DNA of 64,000 nucleotides from Macrostomum hystrix (taxonomy: Eukaryota; Platyhelminthes; Macrostomidae), in the NCBI GenBank assembly GCA_950097015.1, contig CATNEN010000002.1:3658001-3722000 (forward strand). The letters run 5' to 3'. The position numbers were made by a program, and so were the translations under genes. The notes below the pieces were generated by a model. That model searched no databases. It saw nothing but the letters and a program-made list of their open reading frames with translations, and was not told the origin of the DNA. Shown here piece by piece: positions 31,401 to 41,600 of this stretch (positions are counted from its first letter, which is position 1; each line of letters starts with the position of its first letter).

Positions 31401-32849
31401 GGACCTCTCCATGGGCGGAGCCCAGTGCCTGAGAATACCGTGACAGGCCGGATAGGTGCTGCCCTGCAAATGGTGATATCGAAGTTCTAACTCTTAAAAG
31501 TAGAAAGATTACGGGGGTTATGTTAAATACCTTCCGGTTTGGAAACCTTCCGGTTTGGAAACCTTCCGGTTTGGAAACCTTCCAGTTTGGAAACCTTCCG
31601 GTTTGGAAACCTTCCGGTTTGGAAACCTTCCGGTTTGGAAACCTTCCGGTTCGGAAACCTTCCGGTTTGGAAACCTTCCGGTTTGGAAACCTTCCGGTTT
31701 GGAAACCTTCCGGTTTGGAAACCTTCCGGTTTGGAAACCTTCCAGTTTGGAAACCTTCCGGTTTGGAAACCTTCCGGTTTGGAAACCTTCCGGTTTGGAA
31801 ACCTTCCGGTTTGGAAACCTTCCGGTTCGGAAACCTTCCGGTTTGGAAACCTTCCGGTTTGGAAACCTTCCGGTTTGGAAACCTTCCGGTTTGGAAATCT
31901 TCCGGTTTGGACTGCTCACCTCCAGGAGTCCCTGCAGGACCCGCACAACAATGGTCAACTGAACACTGTTGCGAATGCAGACTGGCAGCAGGATGTTGAG
32001 CACAGATGAACCTAGTGTGTTAAGCGAGTAGACGAGAGTTGCCGGCACCCGATTGGCCAGAATTCCGGCGGGAATTTGAAACACCAGGTAGCCCCAGAAG
32101 TAGGAGCTCTCTACGGCGCTAATCTCGGATGTGGACCAGTGCACTTTGGACGGCGGCTGAGGAATGGCGGTTGGCGAATGTCACTCTCATCAAAATGGCA
32201 CTCTCATCAAAATGGCACTCTCATCAAAATGGCACTCTCATCAAAATGGCACTCTCATCAAAATGGCACTCTCATCAAAATGGCACTCTCATCAAAATGG
32301 CACTCATTTAAATGGTGCTCTCTCATTCTGAAATGTCACTCTCTCATTCCAGGTGTCACTCTCAATCCAACTTCACTCTCACTTTAATGTCACTCACTAA
32401 AAATTTCACTCTACTTCCAAATGTCACTCGCTCGAATGTCACTCTCACTGCATATCACTCTTACTACAATGTCACTCTCACCGCAATGTCACTCTCACTG
32501 CAATGTCACTCTCACTGCAATGTCACTCTCACTGCAATGTCACTCTCACTGCAATGTCACTATCGCTCCAATGTCACTCAGACTTCAAGCATTAAAATCT
32601 CACAGGCCCAGTCGCAGGTCCGTGTGCAGCAGCAGCAGTCGCATTGGGTGCCAGCGCCTCCCTGAAGTGGCCAGTCGCCACGCCGATGCTGCATCGGAAG
32701 CTGAAGGTGATGATGAAGCCGATGTTGCACAGAATGGCTGTCAGGTATCTTTTGCTCACTCGTTGCCAGCAGTCACGTTGTCGATTTTTGCCCATGGAAT
32801 ATCGGCGACCGTTTGAAAATCTTCGGCGCGTTGGATCAAGGAGATCCAT
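28476..32849 (-). CDS. VGLUT: vesicular glutamate transporter, paralogue A (SLC17A6/7/8 family)
   Basis: Nine coding exons: 32849-32604, 32156-31920, 31463-31289, 31213-31077, 30738-30589, 30401-30272, 29780-29670, 29521-29394, 28754-28476. They sum to 1593 nt, 530 residues. Signature segments: TM1 [36 protein letters not shown] then [63 protein letters not shown], and the last TM with [19 protein letters not shown]17 vesicular transporters load glutamate into synaptic vesicles using membrane potential. The TM1 Arg and the Arg/Glu of VRVLQGLLE are kept. The C-terminus is acidic. It lies head-to-tail with paralogue B, 2.1 kb away. The start is the ATG in the TM1 exon; no separate upstream exon is seen. 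Confidence 0.93.
28975..29260. repeat. 16-bp minisatellite, last intron of transporter A
   Basis: Units like GTGTCTCATCTCCCCT with variants, sharing GTGTCTCATCT with the hAT-borne array. Its right edge (CTCCTGTATCTTATCTCTCG then ATCATATTT) resembles the right edge of the array inside the hAT element (CTCCTGTGTCTTATCTCGCC then ATCATATTT), so the two are homologous. Confidence 0.9.
29940..30110. repeat. 27-bp minisatellite, transporter A intron
   Basis: About six copies of a 27-bp unit, GAAGGAAGACAACCAATTAG followed by AATCAAC, with decayed copies on both sides (29855-30130). It lies in the intron 29781-30271. Confidence 0.9.
31530..31912. repeat. 16-bp minisatellite, transporter A intron
   Basis: About 24 near-perfect copies of CCTTCCGGTTTGGAAA. 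It fills most of the intron 31464-31919, and its last unit ends only about 7 bp from the splice donor of the exon ending at 31920. Confidence 0.97.
32170..32582. repeat. two 17-bp minisatellites, transporter A intron
   Basis: The first block (32170-32310) has eight copies of CACTCTCATCAAAATGG. After decayed TGTCACTC-type units, the second block (32425-32582) has copies of TGTCACTCTCACTGCAA. Both contain CACTCTCA and may share an ancestor. Together they fill the intron 32157-32603. Confidence 0.95.
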
Positions 32850-33336
32850 TTGTTAAATCTGCTAGAGAATTTCGTCAGGACAGGCGGGAAAAACAGTTAA
32901 AATAAATAAAACAACACATTTGGCAGGAGGGAGGCACGAGTTCACCGTGTGGCAATGCTCACTGATGTCTCGTGTCTGCTAATTTTGGTTTGATATTATC
33001 CATTTATCTCTGCGCTTCTGCTGACGATACTTTGAGCATGTGGGCGTCGGGTTTCAAGGGGGTTGATAATTTGCTACTTGCAATACAATGGGAAACGCAC
33101 TCTCGTGTATGGCTTACCTGGAGTGAGCAAGAGACACAAACGAATTCTCAGTTTAAAGACGAACAATTACAATTTTCGGTTGAGCATACTGCTCTCGTGC
33201 ATACGCCCAAAACCCCACAGTGCTACAGAGGACACGAGACTGTGTTTAAGCATTGTGCCATAGACAGCATATTGATAACCAGGTCACAGTTGAACTGAAC
33301 ATGAACTCTAGGAAAATTTGGGAGAAACATGATCTG
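32850..33336. other. upstream region of transporter A
   Basis: Unique sequence. A 5' UTR or promoter is expected here, but no element is assignable. A short open frame at 32972-33298 has no recognisable content. Confidence 0.35.
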
Positions 33337-34150
33337 AAGGTGAGAGAGATGAGGTGAAGGTGAGAGAGATGAGCTCAGGGTGAGAGAGATGAGCTCAGGG
33401 TGAGAGAGATAAGCTGAGGGCGAGAGAGATGAGCTGAGGGTGAGAGAGATGAGCTCAGAGTGAGAGAGATGAGCTCAGGGTGAGAGAGATAAGCTGAGGG
33501 CGAGAGAGATGAGCTGAGGGTGAGAGAGATGAGCTCAGAGTGAGAGAGATGAGCTGAGGGTGAGAGAGATAAGCTGAGGGTGAGAGAGATAAGCTGAGGG
33601 TGAGAGAGATAAGCTGAGGGTGAGAGAGATGAGCTAGCTGAAGGTGAGAGAGATGAGCTCAGGGTGAGAGAGATGAGCTGAAGGTGAGAGAGATAAGCTG
33701 AGGGTGAGAGAGATGAGCTGAGGGTGAGTGAGATGAGCTCAGGGTGAGAGAGATAAGCTGAGGGTGAGAGAGATAAGCTGAGGGTGAGAGAGATGAGGTG
33801 AAGGTGAGAGAGATGAGCTCAGGGTGAGAGAGATAAGCTGAGGGCGAGAGAGATGAGCTGAGGGTGAGAGAGATGAGCTGAGAGTGAGAGAGATGAGCTG
33901 AGGGTGAGAGAGATGAGCTGAGGGTGAGACAGATGAGCTGAGGGTGAGACAGATGAGCTGAGGGTGAGAGAGATGAGCTAGCTGAGGGTGAGAGAGATAA
34001 GCTGAGGGTGAGAGAGATAAGCTGAGGGTGAGACAGATGAGCTGAGGGTGAGAGAGATGAGCTGAGGGTGAGACAGATGAGCTGAGGGTGAGAGAGATGA
34101 GCTGAGGGTGAGACAGATGAGCTGAGGGTGAGACAGATGAGCTGAGGGTG
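33337..34150. repeat. 20-bp minisatellite upstream of transporter A
   Basis: About 40 copies of GGTGAGAGAGATGAGCTGAG with AAGCTG, GCTCAG and GACAGATG variants. In the sense of the flanking genes each unit reads CTCATCTCTCTCACCCTCAG, i.e. a pyrimidine tract ending CAG. Confidence 0.95.
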
Positions 34151-34996
34151 AAATTTCTTTCAGATTCATGGTATTGGAGATATATAAATTGAGGAGATAA
34201 GTCCATAAAACAAAAACGGTATTACATTTAGTCCTAGTACTTAATTTTTTATGGGATATCGTTTTCACGCGTAAAGTTTTTCATAGTTTTTGATAGTATA
34301 ACAGTTGGGTGCCAATTTATTTTAATTCGCAATAATATTCTGTGAACATGACTACAACAAGGGGTGCATTATTAAATATTTGATTAAATATAACATCGAA
34401 TTGACAGCAATAGAAGGAGTATATTAGCGCTAATTTAAACAAAAAAAAACGCAATTTTCAATTTTAAAGCAACTATGACATATTCAATTACAATTAATCT
34501 CACAGAACAGAAAAATAGAATGGCAATGCTACTAGCAATAGTATAAATTAAATGTAATGTATTATAATTAAATGTAATGTAATATAATTGAATCTAGTGT
34601 AATATAATTGAATGCAATGTAATATAATTGAATGTAATGTAATATAATTGAATGTAATGTAATATAATTGAATGTTAACAAAGACTACAACAACAACATT
34701 TCACAGTCATTTTTGTGCGGGTTTTACTTTAATTTCTAGCAAGCAAGAATCCAAACTTTGTCACAGCTTTCAAATATAAGAAAATATACTACTGAAACTA
34801 CTGACAGTAAAGTTGAAGAGAAAAAGTTTTCTAAAAACGGAAATTAGACGAGAAAAAATGGTGACTAGTTTTAATCGAATAGCATTGATGCTATTAAACA
34901 TGGGTTTATAACACGCATGGCAATTTATTGTGCATTCTGGTGTCTATGCTCTTTGTACCGAAGCAACAAATGAGTTTATTCATGAAATTCTGACAG
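34151..34996. other. 3' flank of transporter B, AT-rich, with a small 20-bp repeat
   Basis: AT-rich non-coding sequence. About six copies of TGTAATGTAATATAATTGAA occur at 34548-34676. The 3' UTR of transporter B should lie at the right end. No exon is seen. Confidence 0.5.
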
Positions 34997-37900
34997 TCAA
35001 TATTGCTGCTGCTGCTGCTGCTGTTGCTGAACGAACGTCGGCATTGTGGTATATTGCGGCAGGCAGAAATTATTTTTCTGCTGCTCTAAGAAGCCATTAT
35101 TTGGAGCATGTTGTTGCTGCTGCTGCTGCGAGTAGTCAGTAGCAGCTTCTGCTGTCTCCGTCGGCTGTAGCGGCGGAGGCGGCTGCCAGTTGTTTTTGCA
35201 GTCGGCCTCTTCGGGCGGCTCGGCCCAGTCTTGCTTCTCGCCAGACGCGAAAATGCCATAGAAGATGACGCCAACGAAGTGGATTAGTGAGGCTATGAGG
35301 AACACTTTGGACCAGGACTGTTGCCTCTGGAAGGCCGGGAAATCGGCATTTCGGGTGACAGAACAAAACAGAGAAATTACAGAATTCTAAATCAGTTAAT
35401 TGGGAATTCACCTCGGAAAGTCAGAAAAAAATTCCGGAATTCAGGAATCGGAAAGCACTCTCACATGATCTCTAACTAAGTTGACAGTCACCACAGGTAC
35501 TAGCATGCCGGAGAAAGTACCTATGCCATTGGACAGACCCATCAGTATGCTGGCGTAGCGCGGCGCAATGTCCAGGTGATTGACGTTGTAGCCTGAAAAA
35601 AAAAGTCATCTCGAATTATTTTTGGCTTTAAAAATTCAACTGATTCAATGTTTAAAATGTTATAAGCTGAATTGTTTTCTTCAGATCCCATCTCCTCAAA
35701 ATCCTCAGATCCCATCTCCTCAAAATCCTCAGATCTCAGCTCAAAAAAATCCTCAGATCCCATCTCATTAAAAGCCTAAGATCCATCTCTTAAAAATCCT
35801 CAGATCCCATCTCATAAAATCCTCAAATCCCATCTCATAAAAGTCCTCAGATCCACTCTTAAAAATCCTCAGATCCCATCTCATAAAATCCTCAAATCCC
35901 ATCTCATAAAAGTCCTCAGATCCCATCTCAAAAAAATCCTCAGATCCCATCTCCTAAAATCCTCACATCCCATCTCGTAAAAATCCTCAGATCCATCCCG
36001 TAAAAAATCAGATCCCATCTCCTAAAATCCTCAGATTCCATCTCATAAAAATCCTCAGATCCCATCTCATAAAATTCTCAGATCCCATCTCATAAAATCC
36101 TCAGATCCCATCTCATAAAAATCCTCAGATCCCATCTCATAAAATCCTCAGATCCCATCTCATAAAATCGTCAGATCCCATCTCATAAAATCCTCAGATC
36201 CCATCTCCTAAAATCCTCACATCCCATCTCGTAAAAATCCTCAGATCCATCCCGTAAAAAATCAGATCCCATCTCCTAAAATCCTCAGATTCCATCTCAT
36301 AAAAATCCTCAGATCCCATCTCATAAAATTCTCAGATCCCATCTCATAAAATCCTCAGATCCCATCTCATAAAAATCCTCAGATCCCATCTCATAAAATC
36401 CTCAGATCCCATCTCATAAAATCCTCAGATCCCATCTCATAAAATCCTCAGATCCCATCTCATAAAATCCTCAGATCCCATCTCATAAAATCCTCAGATC
36501 CCATCTCAAAAATCCTCAGATCCCATCTCATAAAATCCTCAGATCCCATCTCATAAAAATCCTCAGATCCCATCCCGGAATAGTTCTCTTGTCCGATAGA
36601 AAACTGCAGATCCCAATAGAAGGCCTCAAATCCCATGAAGAAATCCTCAGCTGCCATCCAACTCACCGGAGATGGCGAAGCCGCTGAAGCTAACGGCGAT
36701 GGTCAGGCAGACGATGGCGGTGGTTGAGTCGGTTGAGTAGCCAACAACGAGTAGAAATACTGCCTCCATACCGAATCCTGTTTGACAAGAAAGCAGATTG
36801 TGAATTATTTTATATATTTCACATTATCTTTTCCTATTCGATCTTGTCGTTCAGATCCACTCGACCAATCACAGTTGAGCAAGTGTCTCTCGTTCAGATC
36901 CACTCGACCAATCACAGTTGAGCAAGTGTCTCTCGTTCAGATCCACTCGACCAATCACAGTTGAGCAAGTGTCTCTCGTTCAGATCCACTCGACCAATCA
37001 CAGTTGAGCAAGTGTCTCTCGTTCAGATCCACTCGACCAATCACAGTTAAGCAAGCGTCTCGCGTTCAGATCCACTCGACCAATCACAGTTGAGCAAGCG
37101 TCTCGCGTTCAGATCCACTCGACCAATCACAGTTGAGCAAGCGTCTCGCGTTCAGATCCCAGTTGAGCAAGTGTCTCTCGTTCAGATCCACTCGACCAAT
37201 CACAGTTGAGCAAGCGTCTCGCGTTCAGATCCCAGTTGAGCAAGTGTCTCTCGTTCAGATCCACTCGACCAATCACAGTTGAGCTAGCGTCTCGCGTTCA
37301 GATCCCAGTTGAGCAAGTGTCTCTCGTTCAGATCCACTCGACCAATCACAGTTGAGCAAGTGTCTCTCGTTCAGATCCACTCAACCAATCACAGTTGAGC
37401 AAGTGTCTCTCGTTCAGACCCACTCGACCAATCACAGTTGAGCAAGTGTCTCTCGTTCAGACCCACTCGACCAATCACAGTTGAGCTAGCGTCTCTCGTT
37501 CAGACCCACTCGACCTATCACAGTTGAGCAAGCGCCTCTCGTCCACATCTATGATTTTTTAATCAGATCACCTAATGACAATCTCTCTACTCATAATCTC
37601 ATCTTCCCCTCAAGTTCACTAAATTCACAATCTCAAGATTTAGTTAAAATTGTCATTCTAAATGTGAATAAATTTGTTTTTTACTTCTAAAAATACGAGA
37701 TTTCGGTAGATATTTTAAAGCCATTGGTTAGGCAGACATGGGGTATGAGTTAGCTCACTAAAAAAACGTTTGAGCTGAAATATTCATTCCATTAAAATAA
37801 TGTACATAGCTTTGCTCATTCTTTAGTGTTTCAGTATAAAAGTCAGCTTTGAATAATAAAAAACTAAATTATGGACCATAACCAGGGGAGTGTGGATCTG

Positions 37901-38578
37901 GGATACAGCTAGGATGGGACCTTTACTCCCTTCCCACTGATCTAGAACTGCATCTATTTTTTGGGATTAAAAAGAGACACACACACACAAGCCTATTTGA
38001 GCAAACACTGCTCACAGTCGACCATTGTTTTACCAGTCTGCTGCTTTTTCTAAAGGATTCGCAACGGGATTGACTGGGGGGGACCGCTCTGATGGGATTT
38101 TGTTTCGCATCAGCAGCTGCCATCATGCTGGGACGCGTAGGTTGGGAGTGGGAGTATATGGACTGTCATTGTAATCCAGGCTATAGAGATTAGCCCAGCT
38201 ACTTGGTGGGATGATGCTAGCATCCATTTACGGAACTATTGACATCGGGGACTGCATTAAGAGACACTGGCGCGAGAGAGTTAGAGGGCAGGAGGTTCGG
38301 GGTGCAAGTCAATTTGTTTGATGGTTCCATTAAAATCTAGACCGATTCTGTCCACCGTTCAGTTCTAAATCGTGTACAGTCAGACAGTTTTCACGCTTCC
38401 TAGTTTTCTAGTTCTGATCTGTTTTGGGCCAAATTGATGGCTTCCATTAGTAGCTGCTCAGAACCATTTAGTGGCGTCAGAAGAGTTTAAGTGTATATCA
38501 AGATCATCGAGAAGCATTATCGGTAAAAGTATAGTTCTGTTGAAGAATAAAAAGGTAGTTTCGATAAATATTGAAATT

Positions 38579-38620
<42 letters not shown>

Positions 38621-41600
38621 TCTCTACCTCCACAGTTGAAGATCTTTCGCACAACGGTTGTTGTCAGGAGCTTCTTGCGCAGTCGATCAGCAAGTTGACC
38701 TCCCAGGGGCACAATTATCGCCATGATCAGATGGGGCAGAGCAGAGAAGAAGCCACTCTGAAAAATTGATTTGTGGTTGCAATACAAAGGAGTGACGCTT
38801 GTTCAACTGCGATTGGTCGAGTGGAACTGAACGAGAGGTGCTTGTTTAACTGTGACTGTGATTGGCTGATGGAATCTGAACGAGAGACTCTTTCTCAACG
38901 GTGATTGGTCGAGTGGATCTGAATGAGAGACACTTGCTCAACTGTGATTGGTCGAGTGGATCTGAACGAAAGCCGATGGTTAATTGGTATGCTGTCTAGG
39001 CAGACTCACCTTGGTCATGTCGTACTTGAAAACGTCCCTAAAGTACTTGGTTTGCTCAGTAATAAGCAGGTAGAATGACCAGCTGCGAGCAAAGTTGGCG
39101 ACAATAATCGCGTACACAGGCATGGAGGTGAAAAACTTGGCCCACGGAATTTTCATGTTCTAAAATTTGTAAAAAAAATGATCAAAATTATCTCGTCATA
39201 AAATGGATCTAGACATTTAAAGATCCATTGTTTAAATGTGGTCAGAAGAGGCGAACCTTGTCCAGGTGGTGAGCGGGGTTCTCTCCGATAGAGGACTCAA
39301 TGTACAGTCGCTCCTCTTCCGTGATGGTCGGATGTAGGCAGGGCATCTCGTAGGCGTTGAACCACCAGACGCTGAACCAGAGAATACCGGCAACACCTGC
39401 AGGTGCAGCGGATTCTTCCTAAGTTATAGTCACTGAGGAAGCTTTCATGTTTTTTCTTTTCGTTGCTCAAAACTGACAGTCGATATCTTTTTTCTGTCAT
39501 CGGGTTTCTGGCACAATGGCACAAGGGGTCATCGGGTTTGTCTCTAAAGTGAAGTCATTTTTAAAGATTGCCAAACTGCTCATTAGCTTTCGAAGTCTTC
39601 ATCAGTCTTATGATAGTCTATAGACTAAAAATTTGGTCATTCTAGAGCCAAACTGGTAATTTAGGAAGCTTGTAAACTGGTTCATTGCCCCAGAGTTGCT
39701 ATTGCATTCTGATCATTGAACAGCTCACCATAACAGTAGAAGGGCGCTGGCCAGCCCAGCCAATCGCTGAGCAGTCCCGACAAGAACAGGCCGAGAACAG
39801 CGCCGGCGTAGGAGCCGCAGAAGGCCATTGTGGCCAGTCGAGACCGCTCAAGAGGCGGCGCCCAGTAACGCCAGATGCCGTGACAGGCTGGATAAGTGCA
39901 GCCCTGTTGATTCAGAATTTTGTGGCTTTAAAAGTTGCTAAACTTAGGAAAAAATGCATTTTGTCATTTCAGACCTCAACGAGTCCTTGCAGCACCCGGA
40001 TGAAGATCACCAGGATGAAGCTGACGTGGCAGGCGGTGGGTAGGAACAAGTTCAAGAAAGCCGAGCCTAAAATTGCCAGACCGAAGATTCTTGTGGCGGG
40101 AAATTTGTTGGCAATGACGCCTCCTGGTATCTGGGTGATCAGGTAGCCCCAGAAAAATGAGCTTTCGACTGCGCCGACAACGGAGGGCGACCACTGCAGT
40201 TCGCGTTCCTGTCAACAATGGGAAATTTAAAGTATGCGATTCGTTTTCATAAAACTGACTCTGACGAGAGGATCTAAAAATAGAAACAATGACGTCATAA
40301 CAAAGTTTTCTAAAAATAGGACGACTTGCTAGCAACTTGGCTTGAATTATTTTGTGGTACTATAAATAAAATGTGTGAAGTATTTTTAACGACCGTTTTG
40401 TACAGCACACAGACCAAAAATGGTGAAAACCTATATGCACGGATGTTAAAAGGAGCACTCCATTATGCGCCACTTTCAGTGGCTCTGGCTCTGGGAGAGG
40501 TGATGCTAAAAATAGAAACAATAATGACGTCATCGCTAAGTTTTGTTTGTAGTATCGCTTAGCATTCCATAATGGCTTGTGTAAGAATAGGTAATTTTCA
40601 TGTGCCATAATTTTGACCGAGTTTAAAAGTACAAAATTATTTAGCATCTGACAGCACAGTGAAAAGCAGAAAATGTCTGCATGAAACAAAAAAGAACTGA
40701 TAGAATGTTTGTTTTAGCATTTTCGTTTTGGCAAAAAATCAAAGCTCAATGATACGTGTTAAAAATTCGAATTTTATTTTAACACTTTACGAAAATTTTC
40801 GTCCGAAAGCTTGACTGAGTGAAAGTAGCACGAAACGACACCAATAATGAACTTACTTTGTCGTGCAGTAACATTTGACTTGCAAACCGGGTTACGTCAA
40901 TCCGATCCAGTAATTTCGTCTATTTTTTTCGGTTTAACTTACTTTTGCGCCAAAATTAAAGCTCGGAAATTTTCTATATTAATTCCGAGTAAAAGTGAGA
41001 TCCCCGCGGTGCTGCTTCAGACATTAATCGATTAATCTGCTGTACAGCACCGAGACTTGGACGCTGATGGACTCAAGCCGTTGCAATGTGTATTGAGGTG
41101 TCAGAAAGTGGCACCAGGATGTTTAAAGTGCTCACCACTCTACTTGTGACATTGTTGAATTTGTACTTCAGGTAGTGGTCATGGTAAGGCGTCATTGCTC
41201 CTGGCGTATTATCCGACTCATTGTACAGACTACGGAAATAGCCCGTGGCGACACCTGCGTTGCAGCGAATGCCGAAGCTGATCATGAAGCCGATTGAGCA
41301 GAGCACAGAGGTCAGGTAGCGCTTGGAGCAACGGGCACACGGACAGCGATTGCAGCATGCGGCGGCCACGCCAGATGTGTAAAATATCCCATGAGCTCGT
41401 TTACTACCGTTGGGATCATCTGTCTCGTCAAGCTCATTGTAGTTGTTGCCGAAGCTGTTGTCATAGTCGTTGGCCGCATCGCTGCCTTTCACGAGCTTGC
41501 TGTGTTAATTAGGTGTTAATTAGGTGTTAATTAGAATTAGGATATCATCCGGAAAGAGTATTATCAGGAATATTGTTGCCATCTTGTTGCTTAGCAACTC

